Source of the DNA: JAJPHW01 sp963771505
Lineage (GTDB): Bacteria > Acidobacteriota > Terriglobia > Terriglobales > Acidobacteriaceae
Direction of reading: 5' to 3'
DNA length: 64,000 bases
NCBI GenBank assembly: GCA_963771505.1
Contig: CAVYTO010000006.1
Coordinates: 1-64,000 of the forward strand
Position numbers and translations under genes: made by a program. Position 1 is the stretch's first letter. Each line of letters begins with the position of its first letter. Below the pieces are notes generated by a model that saw only the letters and a list, made by a program, of their open reading frames with translations, was not told the origin of the DNA and did not search any database. This document shows, in pieces, positions 34,724 through 43,389 of this stretch.

Positions 34724-35869
34724 ATGCCGTCTGCCATTATTCTCGGAATCGAGACTTCCTGCGATGAGACCGCTGCGGCGGTCGTCCGTTCCGGAGAAGC
34801 GATGCTCTCGAACGTGGTCTACTCTCAGATCGCCGCGCATGAACCTTACGGCGGTGTAGTTCCCGAACTCGCGTCGCGTGAGCACCTGAAAGCGATCCTG
34901 CCTGTCGTTCGCCGCGCGCTGGCGGAAGCCAACGAGAGCTACCAATCCATCGACGCGATCGCAGTCACGCAAGGTCCCGGCCTGGCTGGCGCTCTGCTGG
35001 TCGGCATCACCTACGCGAAAGCCCTGGCATTCGCTCTCGATAAACCGCTGATCGCCGTCAACCATCTTGAAGGCCACATTCATGCGGTGCTGCTCGAAGA
35101 GCGCGCAAAAGGAAACACCGAATTGCTTTTCCCGGCGCTGGCCCTGGTCGTGTCCGGCGGACACACACACCTTTATCTCGTCACGCAGTGCGGCGATACC
35201 TGGTCCTACGAAAACATCGGACGCACCCGCGACGACGCTGCCGGCGAGGCCTTCGATAAAGCCGCGAAATTGTTGGCACTCGGATATCCCGGCGGCCCGA
35301 TCGTCGATAAGTTGTCCGCGCACGGAAATCCGAGAGCAGTCAAGTTCGCCGCTTCCCAGTTAAAGCACCGCGACCGTAACGACAAGACGCAAGACGCCGA
35401 CGCGAAGCCGAGATTCGATTTCTCGTACAGTGGCATGAAGACGGCTCTCTTGCGGCATGTGGAAGTTAACAACTTGCAACCATCCATCGCCGTGCGTCGC
35501 GATGCGCTGGCCGGAGCGGCCAGCCCCAAGCTTGAAACCATTCTAGCTTTATGCGATCGCGATACGCTCGACCTGGTGGCGTCGTTCCAAAGATCGCTGG
35601 TGGATGACATTACCCAGAAAACCCTGGCCGCCGCGGAAGCCTGCGAAGCCCGAACGCTGCTGGTTTCGGGCGGCGTGGCCGCCAACCAGGAACTCCGCCA
35701 ACGCTTCGAAGCGGACGGAGCGCAAGCGGGATTGACCGTGCTGTTCCCTTCGCGCGGACTTTCGACCGACAACGCTGCGATGATAGCCGCCGCCGCCTAT
35801 CCAAAATTTCTGATGAAAGATTTTGCTTCGATGGGTTTCTCCGCGGAGCCCGGATTAGTCCTGCGTTAG
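34724..35869 (+). CDS. tsaD: tRNA N6-adenosine threonylcarbamoyltransferase TsaD
   Basis: 381 residues. The iron-binding motif HLEGHIHA and the N-terminal ATP-binding GIETSCDETAAAV are present, as are VSGGHTHL and SGGVAANQELR. It makes t6A37 in tRNAs that read ANN codons, together with TsaB (encoded at 48.7 kb here), TsaC and TsaE. Slightly longer than the usual 335-345 because of an insert near KHRDRNDKTQDADAK. Confidence 0.97.
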   Translation: MPSAIILGIETSCDETAAAVVRSGEAMLSNVVYSQIAAHEPYGGVVPELASREHLKAILPVVRRALAEANESYQSIDAIAVTQGPGLAGALLVGITYAKALAFALDKPLIAVNHLEGHIHAVLLEERAKGNTELLFPALALVVSGGHTHLYLVTQCGDTWSYENIGRTRDDAAGEAFDKAAKLLALGYPGGPIVDKLSAHGNPRAVKFAASQLKHRDRNDKTQDADAKPRFDFSYSGMKTALLRHVEVNNLQPSIAVRRDALAGAASPKLETILALCDRDTLDLVASFQRSLVDDITQKTLAAAEACEARTLLVSGGVAANQELRQRFEADGAQAGLTVLFPSRGLSTDNAAMIAAAAYPKFLMKDFASMGFSAEPGLVLR

Positions 35870-35879
35870 CTCAAGAGAA

Positions 35880-36269
35880 TCAGTCGGCAGTGGCGCTCTT
35901 GCTTTTCGGCTTGATCCCCAGCAGCGACGATACCGCGCGGGCGAGTTGCTCTTCGATATCGATATCTTTGAAAACCACAAAATTCGCTGGACAGTCTGCT
36001 TCTCTCTCGGAATGCCTGCTGGAAACGATCACGATGGGAATTGCGCTGGTCGCAGCATCACCTTTCAATATCTTGATCAATTCGCCGCCGCCCATGTTCG
36101 GCATCTGCATGTCGGTTACCACAATGTCAGGAAGTCCGCGTTTTACCGCATCGAGGGCCTCGCGGCCATTTTGGGCGGTTTCCACGGTGAAGCCGCAGTC
36201 CTGCATGAAACGGCAAACCATATGCCGGATCACCATCGAATCATCGACCACTAAAGCTCGCAGAGCCAT
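35880..36269 (-). CDS. single-domain CheY-like response regulator
   Basis: 129 residues forming one receiver domain. Acidic pocket D9 and D10, phospho-acceptor D53 (VVTDMQMPNMGG), conserved Ser in IVSSRHS and Lys in VVFKDIDI are in place. There is no output domain and no kinase gene beside it, so it probably acts by protein-protein contact. It is convergent with tsaD, with 10 bases between them. Confidence 0.9.
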   Translation of the reverse strand: MALRALVVDDSMVIRHMVCRFMQDCGFTVETAQNGREALDAVKRGLPDIVVTDMQMPNMGGGELIKILKGDAATSAIPIVIVSSRHSEREADCPANFVVFKDIDIEEQLARAVSSLLGIKPKSKSATAD

Positions 36270-36385
36270 CTTGAGGGAAATGCTGTCAGCCAGTTGACGC
36301 TAACAAAGCCCTCGTGAGGACTCAATAGAGCGGGTCTGATTGAAATTACTTTAGTTTGTACGGCCGGTCGGATTGAAACTTTGGC

Positions 36386-36580
36386 CTACTGATCTGGCGA
36401 TGTGGAATTGGTCTCTTCGATCGTCATATCGCGGAATTCGCTGGAATCGAAGACCTCACGGCACTCCAGGCACTCGACAAACTCAGCATCCTCGTCGCGG
36501 GCAACAATCTGCACGCGCGGGTGCTTGCATGGTTGCGGGGTGTTCGGGTCGGGCGCTCGCGTCGGCTGGGTGGAAGTCAT
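36386..36580 (-). CDS. small zinc-ribbon-like protein
   Basis: 64 residues with CKHPR near the N-terminus and CLEC about 18 residues later, which could bind one metal ion through three Cys and a His. Acidic C-terminal tail. Start ATG at 36580. The compact frame and motif suggest a real gene, but I do not recognise the family. Confidence 0.5.
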   Translation of the reverse strand: MTSTQPTRAPDPNTPQPCKHPRVQIVARDEDAEFVECLECREVFDSSEFRDMTIEETNSTSPDQ

Positions 36581-36703
36581 AAATCCGGTTGAAGCACTGC
36601 CCGAGGGAGGCTCGGAAATGCCGGAATTGGCCGTAGTTTAACCCGCCCGCTGCTGATGTCAAGCACTAAGCGTAACTTTTCACATTACTGCGATGTTGCG
36701 AAA

Positions 36704-36720
36704 TCCGACTAAAACAGCCG
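36704..36720 (+). promoter_or_regulatory. upstream copy of the iscR operator-like sequence
   Basis: TCCGACTAAAACAGCCG matches the operator at 36828 at 14 of 17 positions and is itself an imperfect palindrome. It lies about 124 bases upstream of that site. Confidence 0.5.
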
Positions 36721-36791
36721 TATTCACTTAACCCATTTAAGGGCAATAATTTGCAGTTCGGTGGAGTCATTGCCTGTTTGGCTGTCGCGGG

Positions 36792-36820
36792 TTGCAATTT
36801 TCGTATTGGCTCCTTAAACT
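36792..36820 (+). promoter_or_regulatory. probable sigma-70 promoter of the isc operon
   Basis: TTGCAA (36792-36797) and TAAACT (36815-36820) are separated by 17 bases. The predicted start of transcription, near 36827, falls at the edge of the palindromic operator. Confidence 0.55.
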
Positions 36821-36827
36821 AGTCAAG

Positions 36828-36846
36828 TCCGACCAAAACGGTCGGA
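36828..36846 (+). promoter_or_regulatory. palindromic operator at the iscR promoter
   Basis: TCCGACC-AAAAC-GGTCGGA is a perfect 7-bp inverted repeat with a 5-base spacer. It ends 11 bases before the iscR start codon and just follows the predicted -10 box. It is the best candidate for autorepression by the Rrf2-family regulator. Confidence 0.65.
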
Positions 36847-36857
36847 ATTCGCCGATA

Positions 36858-37316
36858 ATGCTTAAGCTAACCAAAAAAGCGGATTACGGCCTAATGGCTA
36901 TGAAGCACCTGGCCGAGCAAGCCGGGTCATGCAGTGCCAAGGATGTAGCGGATGCCTATGGCATTCCACCCGAAGCGCTGGCAAAGATCCTCCAGCGGCT
37001 GGTAAAAGCCGGGCTGATTAATTCCAAGCACGGCAGCAATGGCGGCTACACGCTGGCTCGAGACGCCGCGAAGATTTCCGCATTTGAGGTGATTCGCGCC
37101 ATCGAAGGCCCATTGTTTATCACCTCATGCGTCACCATCCGCGGAGAGTGCGATCAGAGCGACCGCTGCACCGTTCGTGAGCCTCTGCGCAAGGTGAGTG
37201 AAAGTATCGAGATGGTGTTACGACGCATCACTATTTCGGAAATGAAAGAAACGACGGAGCCGGTGGAAGCGCCGATTGCATCGCGCAGGCTCGAACCACT
37301 GGTGACGATTCGTTAA
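36858..37316 (+). CDS. iscR: Rrf2-family regulator IscR
   Basis: 152-residue winged-helix regulator. The recognition region is in KDVADAYGIPPEALAKILQRL, and the wing contains GGYTLARD. Three cysteines C91, C98 and C104 (TSCVTIRGEC, then DRC) match the [2Fe-2S] ligands of IscR, with one extra residue in the first gap. The ATG at 36858 is chosen: a TTG upstream at 36792 would put the operator inside the gene. As first gene of the isc operon it most likely senses Fe-S status and represses its own promoter. Confidence 0.93.
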   Translation: MLKLTKKADYGLMAMKHLAEQAGSCSAKDVADAYGIPPEALAKILQRLVKAGLINSKHGSNGGYTLARDAAKISAFEVIRAIEGPLFITSCVTIRGECDQSDRCTVREPLRKVSESIEMVLRRITISEMKETTEPVEAPIASRRLEPLVTIR

Positions 37317-37358
37317 GTTAAGAGGAATACAGAATTCATTCGATAGGGAAGGTCGTGT

Positions 37359-38627
37359 ATGAGCACTCAAGTTGAAGCTATCCCCCAGGCGCTGAGCGCG
37401 AAAGGCGTGAAGCTGCCGATTTACATGGACAATCACGCCACAACGCCGCTCGATCCGCGCGTGCTGGAAGCGATGCTGCCTTACTTCAACGAGAAGTTCG
37501 GCAACGCCGCCAGCCGCAACCATCCGTTCGGATGGGCTGCTGAAGAAGGTGTGGAGATCGCGCGCGAGCAGATTGCAAAACTCGTCGGCGCGACCGCGAA
37601 GGAGATCATCTTCACCTCCGGCGCCACCGAGAGCAATAACCTGGCGATCAAGGGCGTGGCGGAAATGTACCGCGAAAAGGGCAACCACATTATCACCGAG
37701 GTCACGGAACATAAGGCTGTTCTCGATACATGCAAGCGCCTTGAGAAAAACGGCTGCCGTGTCACCTACCTTCCGGTGCAGAAGAACGGTTTAATCGACC
37801 TGGAAGAGCTGAAGAATGCGATCACCGACAAGACCATCCTGGTCAGCATCATGGCCGCGAATAACGAAATCGGCGTGCTGCAACCGATCGCCGAAATCGG
37901 CAAGATTTGCCGCGAGCGCGGAGTCATCTTCCATACCGACGCTGTGCAGGCTGTGGGCAAAGTTCCGATTGACGTGAATAAGCAGAACATTGATCTTATG
38001 TCGATTACCGCGCACAAACTTTACGGCCCGAAGGGAGTTGGCGCGCTCTATGTCCGCCGGAAGAATCCCCGCGTGCAGCTTTCCGCCATCATCGACGGCG
38101 GAGGCCACGAGCGCGGCATGCGGTCTGGCACGCTTAACGTTCCCGGAATCGTCGGCTTAGGCAAGGCCTGCGCCATCGCGTCCGAGGAAATGGCGCAAGA
38201 GGCCTTGAAACTCGCCACCCTGCGTGACCGCTTACGCGACCGCATCATGGATCGCCTGGACGAAACTTACATCAACGGTTCGTGGGAACATCGCTTGCCG
38301 GGAAATCTCAACATCAGCTTCGCCTACGTGGAAGGAGAGTCACTGTTGATGGGCATCAGCGACATTGCCGTTTCCAGCGGTTCGGCATGCACGTCGGCAA
38401 CGCTCGAGCCGTCATACGTATTGAAAGCGCTGGGCGCCGGGGACGATCTGGCACACAGTTCCATTCGCTTCGGCTTGGGACGCTTCAACACGGAAGCTGA
38501 AGTCGATTATGTGGCCGACAAGGTCGTGAACACTGTTTCAAAGTTGCGTGAACTTTCTCCACTCTACGAGATGGCGAAAGAAGGTATCGATCTGACCACC
38601 GTGAAGTGGGCGGCGGAAGCGCATTAA
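37359..38627 (+). CDS. iscS: cysteine desulfurase IscS
   Basis: 422-residue PLP enzyme that releases sulfur from cysteine for Fe-S assembly. The N-terminal YMDNHATTPLDPRV, the PLP lysine K220 (TAHKLYGPKGVG) and the persulfide cysteine C344 (SSGSACTSATLEPS) are all present. The cysteine loop is the long type seen in group I (NifS/IscS) enzymes. The first 18 residues extend beyond the E. coli protein. It follows iscR by 42 bases. Confidence 0.97.
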   Translation: MSTQVEAIPQALSAKGVKLPIYMDNHATTPLDPRVLEAMLPYFNEKFGNAASRNHPFGWAAEEGVEIAREQIAKLVGATAKEIIFTSGATESNNLAIKGVAEMYREKGNHIITEVTEHKAVLDTCKRLEKNGCRVTYLPVQKNGLIDLEELKNAITDKTILVSIMAANNEIGVLQPIAEIGKICRERGVIFHTDAVQAVGKVPIDVNKQNIDLMSITAHKLYGPKGVGALYVRRKNPRVQLSAIIDGGGHERGMRSGTLNVPGIVGLGKACAIASEEMAQEALKLATLRDRLRDRIMDRLDETYINGSWEHRLPGNLNISFAYVEGESLLMGISDIAVSSGSACTSATLEPSYVLKALGAGDDLAHSSIRFGLGRFNTEAEVDYVADKVVNTVSKLRELSPLYEMAKEGIDLTTVKWAAEAH

Positions 38628-38687
38628 AAGATTTCGGTTTTAAGAAGCTTTATACAGACTTCGAGTATCAAAAGAGAGAGGGACAAA

Positions 38688-39101
38688 ATGGCATACAGCG
38701 ACAAGGTTCTGGATCATTACTCGAATCCGCGTAATGTGGGCTCGATGGACAAAAACAGCTCGGAGGTTGGCACCGGACTGGTAGGCGCTCCGGAATGTGG
38801 CGACGTCATGAAGCTGCAGATTAAGGTCAATCCGCAAACCCACATCATTGAAGATGCCAAGTTCAAGACGTTCGGCTGCGGCTCGGCTATCGCGTCATCA
38901 TCGCTCGCCACTGAGTGGGTAAAGGGCAAGACGGTGGACGAAGCCATGCAAATCAAGAACACCGAAATCGTGAAGGAACTGGCGCTGCCCCCGGTGAAGA
39001 TTCACTGCTCGGTGCTGGCTGAAGACGCCATCCGCGCGGCGATCGGCGACTGGAAGAAAAAGCAGGCGGTCGAACAGCCGATGGCTGTGGCGGCGAAGTA
39101 G
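38688..39101 (+). CDS. iscU: Fe-S scaffold protein IscU
   Basis: 137 residues. Cluster-site residues C37, D39 (APECGDVMK), C64 (TFGCGSAIASSS), H106 and C107 are present. LPPVK at 100-104 is the recognition sequence for the chaperone HscA, which is encoded downstream. The tail after residue 120 is short and alanine-rich. It builds clusters from IscS sulfur and passes them on with HscA/HscB help. Confidence 0.97.
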   Translation: MAYSDKVLDHYSNPRNVGSMDKNSSEVGTGLVGAPECGDVMKLQIKVNPQTHIIEDAKFKTFGCGSAIASSSLATEWVKGKTVDEAMQIKNTEIVKELALPPVKIHCSVLAEDAIRAAIGDWKKKQAVEQPMAVAAK

Positions 39102-39124
39102 TTCGGCAGGACAAAGAAAACAAG

Positions 39125-39520
39125 ATGACGACCTCGACCCAACTCGAAAGCGCTCTGCCTCAATTGGCGCCGAAAACGTCCATGCCTGCTAAAGGTGTGG
39201 GCGTGACGGACAAAGCGCTGGCGAGAATTCGCAATGCGATTGTGAAAGAGGGCATTTCGCCCGAGCAGGGCGGATTGCGTCTAGGGGTGCAAGGCGGAGG
39301 TTGCTCAGGACTGAGCTACAACATCCGATTCGACACCCAGCCGCGTGAGCGGGACCGCGTATTTCAATTTGGCGACGTGCGCGTGTTCGTGGATCCCAAG
39401 TCATTCATCTATTTGCATGGGATGACGCTCGACTACCAGGAAACGCTGATGCAGCAAGGATTCGTGTTCGTGAATCCCAACGCCACAAAATCCTGCGGTT
39501 GCGGCACCTCGTTCTCGTAA
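39125..39520 (+). CDS. iscA: A-type Fe-S carrier IscA
   Basis: 131 residues with the three conserved cysteines C60 (GGGCSGLSY), C124 and C126 (SCGCGTSFS) of A-type carriers. About 24 extra residues precede the core domain. It delivers clusters to target enzymes. It lies in the standard isc order after iscU. Confidence 0.94.
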   Translation: MTTSTQLESALPQLAPKTSMPAKGVGVTDKALARIRNAIVKEGISPEQGGLRLGVQGGGCSGLSYNIRFDTQPRERDRVFQFGDVRVFVDPKSFIYLHGMTLDYQETLMQQGFVFVNPNATKSCGCGTSFS

Positions 39521-39577
39521 GTCTTTCGTGGCGTTTGTGGCGCGGGCACTCTTGTCCGCTAACGCCGCAAGAATCAA

Positions 39578-40324
39578 ATGACCTCACCTGTCTCCAATTC
39601 GGCCTTGACTGTCCTTTCGGCACCGGGCGGCGAACACGCCTGCTGGTCGTGTGGAGACATGCGTGCGGCACAGTTCTGCAAGTCGTGCGGCAAAGTGCAG
39701 CCGCCCGTCCCAGTGGATTATTTTGGCTTTTTCGGCCTCCCGAGAAAGTTGAACATCGACTCCGCTCAACTCGAGCGTGAATTCTATTCGTTGAGCCGGA
39801 AGCTGCATCCTGATGTCCACGCCCAGGGTGACGAACGTGAGCGTGAGTGGGGACTTGAACAGAGTTCACGCCTTAACGACGCCTATCGCACGTTGAAAGA
39901 TCCGATCAAGCGCACGCAGTATCTGTTGCAACTTGAAGGTGTCGAATTAGAGGAACAGTCGAAGACAGCGACCGAAAAAGCGCGTTCGACCGGGGAACTC
40001 AAGAAGCAGGTTGTCCCTCCAGAATTGTTGGAAGAAGCCTTCGAATTGAACATGCAGCTCGAAGAAGCGCGCATGAGCAAAAAGACCGGCGCAAATGATT
40101 CGGCGCTGATCGAAGAAATCCAGAAGCAGAAAGAAAATCTCGAAGGCAAATACGAGGCCCTCGCGCAGGAACTGACCGGATATTGGAACGACTGGGACGC
40201 CGCTCTGGAAGCCGGTTCCGACTCGCAGCAGGTCCACGCCCGCGATCGCATGGTCGATCTTTTGAATCGCCGTACTTACATCCGGAACCTCGTCCGCGAT
40301 GTGAATGAAGTGCTCGAGTCGTAA
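39578..40324 (+). CDS. hscB: co-chaperone HscB with N-terminal tetracysteine motif
   Basis: 248-residue J-domain co-chaperone for HscA. The J-domain motif HPD is at 77-79 (SRKLHPDVH). The C-terminal helical part (about 120-248) is the HscB oligomerisation domain that binds IscU. Before the J domain there is CWSC (C22, C25) and CKSC (C34, C37), a probable zinc-binding tetracysteine. E. coli HscB lacks this; eukaryotic HSC20/HSCB has it. The C-terminal domain is also longer than in E. coli (171 residues in total). hscA follows after 2 bases. Confidence 0.93.
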   Translation: MTSPVSNSALTVLSAPGGEHACWSCGDMRAAQFCKSCGKVQPPVPVDYFGFFGLPRKLNIDSAQLEREFYSLSRKLHPDVHAQGDEREREWGLEQSSRLNDAYRTLKDPIKRTQYLLQLEGVELEEQSKTATEKARSTGELKKQVVPPELLEEAFELNMQLEEARMSKKTGANDSALIEEIQKQKENLEGKYEALAQELTGYWNDWDAALEAGSDSQQVHARDRMVDLLNRRTYIRNLVRDVNEVLES

Positions 40325-40326
40325 GC

Positions 40327-42231
40327 ATGGCTGACCGCGACATCATTATCGGCATCGATCTCGGAACCACCAATTCCCTTGTGGCTTTCATGTCTGGGGA
40401 AACGCCCGCCATCATTCCGGGCGAAGATGGGGTGAACCTTGTGCCGTCAGTGGTCGCGCTCGACGAAAAGAATCAGATGATCGTCGGCAACGCTGCCCGC
40501 AAATATCTAATTGAAACTTCCGACCGCGCGGTCTATTCGATTAAACGGCTCATGGGTCGCGGCGTCGACGACCTTCAGGAAGAGTTGAAGCTGTTCCCTT
40601 TTCGACTCGCGAGCGATCTTCAGGATGGCGAGGTCGTGCGCATACATCTCGGCGAGAAGACTTTTACTCCTCCCGAGATTTCCGCATTTATTCTTCGCCA
40701 GCTCAAGCGTAACGCCGAGCGTTTTTTCGGAGTACCCATCACGAAAGCCGTGGTCACTGTGCCTGCATATTTCACCGACGCCCAGCGCCAGGCTACGAAA
40801 GACGCAGGGCGCATCGCAGGATTAGAGATACTTCGACTGGTCAACGAACCGACTGCTGCTGCGCTCGCCTACGGACTCGACAAGAAGCAAAGCGGCATCG
40901 TCGCGGTTTACGACTTTGGCGGCGGCACCTTCGACGTTTCCATTCTCAAGCTGCAGGACGGCATATTCGAGGTCATAGCGACCAACGGCGACACCCACCT
41001 TGGCGGCGACGATATCGACAATCTACTCATTCGCATTGCGCTCGACGATATTCGTGGCGACCTGGGTATGGACGTTTCCCGTAACGGCGAAGCTGTCGCC
41101 ACCATTCGGAAAGCAGTGATTGAAGCCAAGATTGCGCTGTCGAGCGAAAGCAAGACGATTCTGGACGTAAAACTACCGGGCGGAAAACCTTACCAGCGAG
41201 AAATCACTCGACAACAATTTGAGGAAGTGATTCGACCCATCGTTGATCGCACCGCCGGCCCCTGCAAACAGGCCATGAAAGACTCCGGCTTGAAGCCCGA
41301 ACAGATCGACGAAGTCGTGCTTGTCGGCGGCTCGACCCGCATTCCACACGTGCGTGCACTGGTGAAGGATTTGTTCAAACGGGAACCGCACACAGACCTG
41401 AATCCGGATGAAGTGGTCGCGCTCGGCGCGGCCGTGCAGGCGAACATCCTCACCGGCGGCTCGGCCATCACCGAAAACATGCTACTGCTCGACGTGACGC
41501 CGCTTTCGCTCGGCATTGAAGTGGCCGGCGGCGTGACCGACAAAATCATTTTGCGGAATTCCACCATTCCCGCTTCCGCGAGCCAGCATTACACCACTCA
41601 GGTCGACGGACAAACCAATGTCGCCATCCACGTGCTGCAAGGCGAACGCGAACTGGCGAAAGATTGCCGGTCGCTCGCGCGCTTCGACCTCAAGGGTGTT
41701 CCGCCGATGTCGGCGGGAATGCCGCGCATCGAGGTGAAGTTCCTGATCGATGCCAACGGAATTTTGCAGGTGTCCGCCCGCGAGCAACGCAGCGGCCAAC
41801 AGGCGGACATCGAAGTCCAACCCAGCTACGGCCTCACTGACGAGCAAGTCGAAGGCATGATTCTCGATTCCTTCGATAATGCGGAAGAGGATTTCCGGCA
41901 GCGACAGGTGGTTGAAGCCAGAATTGAAGCGGATACGATTCTTTCGGCCCTCGATAAGGGGAAAAAGAGTCCGGGATGGGGACAGCTGACGACCGAGGAA
42001 AAGAAAATCATCGCGCGTCTGGAAAAACAGTTGACACAAGTGAAGAGTGATGACGATTATCACGAGATTCGCAAATCCATCGACGAGTTAAATCTGGCGA
42101 CAACCCACTTGGCGGAACTGATGATGGATGGCGCGGTCGCCACCGCGCTTAAAGGCAAGACCATGGACGAAGCGGACGAAGGCGACGGGCCGACAGCGCC
42201 GCATCCGATGGCCAAGGCGGAGTTTGAGTAA
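40327..42231 (+). CDS. hscA: Hsp70-type chaperone HscA
   Basis: 634-residue Hsp70 homologue dedicated to Fe-S cluster transfer. The ATPase domain begins GIDLGTTNSLVAF, with AVYDFGGGTFDVSI and VLVGGSTRIPHVRALV. The substrate-binding domain begins around DVTPLSLGIEVAGG. The context between hscB and fdx, together with LPPVK in IscU, identifies it as HscA rather than DnaK. It lacks the acidic DnaK C-terminal tail signature. Confidence 0.95.
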   Translation: MADRDIIIGIDLGTTNSLVAFMSGETPAIIPGEDGVNLVPSVVALDEKNQMIVGNAARKYLIETSDRAVYSIKRLMGRGVDDLQEELKLFPFRLASDLQDGEVVRIHLGEKTFTPPEISAFILRQLKRNAERFFGVPITKAVVTVPAYFTDAQRQATKDAGRIAGLEILRLVNEPTAAALAYGLDKKQSGIVAVYDFGGGTFDVSILKLQDGIFEVIATNGDTHLGGDDIDNLLIRIALDDIRGDLGMDVSRNGEAVATIRKAVIEAKIALSSESKTILDVKLPGGKPYQREITRQQFEEVIRPIVDRTAGPCKQAMKDSGLKPEQIDEVVLVGGSTRIPHVRALVKDLFKREPHTDLNPDEVVALGAAVQANILTGGSAITENMLLLDVTPLSLGIEVAGGVTDKIILRNSTIPASASQHYTTQVDGQTNVAIHVLQGERELAKDCRSLARFDLKGVPPMSAGMPRIEVKFLIDANGILQVSAREQRSGQQADIEVQPSYGLTDEQVEGMILDSFDNAEEDFRQRQVVEARIEADTILSALDKGKKSPGWGQLTTEEKKIIARLEKQLTQVKSDDDYHEIRKSIDELNLATTHLAELMMDGAVATALKGKTMDEADEGDGPTAPHPMAKAEFE

Positions 42232-42279
42232 ACCTGTGGTCAGTGAATAGTGGGCGGTGTAGAGACTGTGAGAGATCTT

Positions 42280-42693
42280 ATGGCAAACATAAAGACCGAA
42301 AATACGGCGACTGCGACGGCTGAACTGCCGGGCGAAAATACCGTGCAGGTAACGTTTCTTCCCGAAGGCAAGACTGTCGAGTTTGAGCACGGCAAGCTAC
42401 CCTACAAAGAGCATGGCAAGCCGGAGTCGCTGCTCGACATCGCCATCAACAATCACATCACGCTCGACCACGCCTGCGGCGGCAACTGCGCTTGCACCAC
42501 ATGCCACGTTTGGGTGAAAGAAGGCGCGGAGAATCTTTCCGAGATGGATGACGATGAAGCCGACCGCCTCGACATGGCCGCCGATCTTCAACTCAACTCG
42601 CGGCTCGGTTGCCAGGTCGTGGTCACCAAGCCGGGTAAGATTGTTGTTGAGATTCCCGCGTGGAACAGAAACTACGTTTCGGAAGAGCACTAA
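42280..42693 (+). CDS. fdx: ISC-type [2Fe-2S] ferredoxin
   Basis: 137 residues. Cluster ligands C66, C72, C75 (C-x5-C-x2-C in HACGGNCACTTCH) and C111 are those of adrenodoxin/ISC ferredoxins. ATG 42280 with GAGAG upstream is preferred over an upstream GTG at 42250. The first 20 residues are an extension. It supplies electrons for cluster assembly on IscU. Confidence 0.95.
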   Translation: MANIKTENTATATAELPGENTVQVTFLPEGKTVEFEHGKLPYKEHGKPESLLDIAINNHITLDHACGGNCACTTCHVWVKEGAENLSEMDDDEADRLDMAADLQLNSRLGCQVVVTKPGKIVVEIPAWNRNYVSEEH

Positions 42694-42731
42694 AAGCAGC
42701 AGATAGTGGTTAGTGGATAGGGAGAGAAGCG

Positions 42732-42944
42732 ATGGCTAAGGAGTTGACCTGGGATGACGCTGAGGATTTGGGAATTCTGCTGGTTGCGCAACATCCGGAC
42801 CTGATTCCTCTCGAGGTGCGGTATACCGATTTACATCGTTATGTCACTGAACTTCCCGGATTCACCGACGACCCTAAGAAATCGAACGAAGGCAAGCTGG
42901 AAGCGATTCAGATGGCCTGGCATGAGGAATTTGAGGATCGTTAA
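42732..42944 (+). CDS. iscX: IscX-family Fe-S assembly protein
   Basis: 70-residue acidic protein starting MAKELTWDDAEDLGILL, with the conserved pattern HPDLIPLEVRYTDLH and FTDDPKKSNEGKLEAIQMAW. IscX binds IscS and iron and tunes cluster assembly. It closes the operon, as in E. coli. Confidence 0.95.
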   Translation: MAKELTWDDAEDLGILLVAQHPDLIPLEVRYTDLHRYVTELPGFTDDPKKSNEGKLEAIQMAWHEEFEDR

Positions 42945-42954
42945 CGGCAGATTA

Positions 42955-42984
42955 TTGACCGATATGGACTGAATCCTTTAGAAT
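42955..42984 (+). promoter_or_regulatory. sigma-70 promoter of rpsT
   Basis: TTGACC (42955-42960) and TAGAAT (42979-42984) are separated by 18 bases. The transcript would begin near 42991 and carry a leader of about 77 bases before rpsT. Confidence 0.65.
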
Positions 42985-43067
42985 CAGTGTTCGACGTGTT
43001 TCGGATGTCTTCTGCGCCCGTCGAGTTCTGAACCGAAAATCAAGGAAAAGAAGGTCCACGACAGTAG

Positions 43068-43331
43068 ATGGCAAACCATTTTTCAGCGTTAAAGCGCGCC
43101 CGCCAAACCGAAACCCGCTCTGCCCGTAACCGGGCGAACACGTCGCGCTTGCGTGGCGCGCTCCGTGAGCTGCGCGAGAGCCTGGCAACGGGCGACAAGA
43201 CAGCGGCTGAACAGACCTATCGCAAGACGGTGTCGGCTCTTGATAAAGCCATCCAAAAAGGTGTGATTCACCAGAACACCGCTTCGCGCTACAAGTCGCG
43301 GCTGAACGCGCGGGTCAAGGCGCTGAAGTAA
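43068..43331 (+). CDS. rpsT: 30S ribosomal protein S20
   Basis: 87-residue, very basic ribosomal protein. The N-terminus MANHFSALKRARQTETRSARN and the alternating Ala/Lys pattern to KSRLNARVKALK are characteristic of S20. It binds 16S rRNA early in 30S assembly. It has its own promoter and a terminator right after it. Confidence 0.97.
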   Translation: MANHFSALKRARQTETRSARNRANTSRLRGALRELRESLATGDKTAAEQTYRKTVSALDKAIQKGVIHQNTASRYKSRLNARVKALK

Positions 43332-43352
43332 ATCCCTTTGAAGAAACATCGG

Positions 43353-43381
43353 CGGCGGCTTTCGAGCCGCCGTTTTTATTT
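43353..43381 (+). terminator. Rho-independent terminator of rpsT
   Basis: CGGCGGC (43353-43359) pairs with GCCGCCG (43366-43372) across a 6-base loop, followed by TTTTTATTT. It lies 22 bases after the rpsT stop and just before the convergent holA stop. Confidence 0.9.
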
Positions 43382-43389
43382 GGTGAGTT

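Noticed and set aside
34343..35323. Minus-strand 326-codon frame over the aminotransferase-tsaD gap and tsaD
   Set aside because: Runs through tsaD in antisense; composition is not protein-like.
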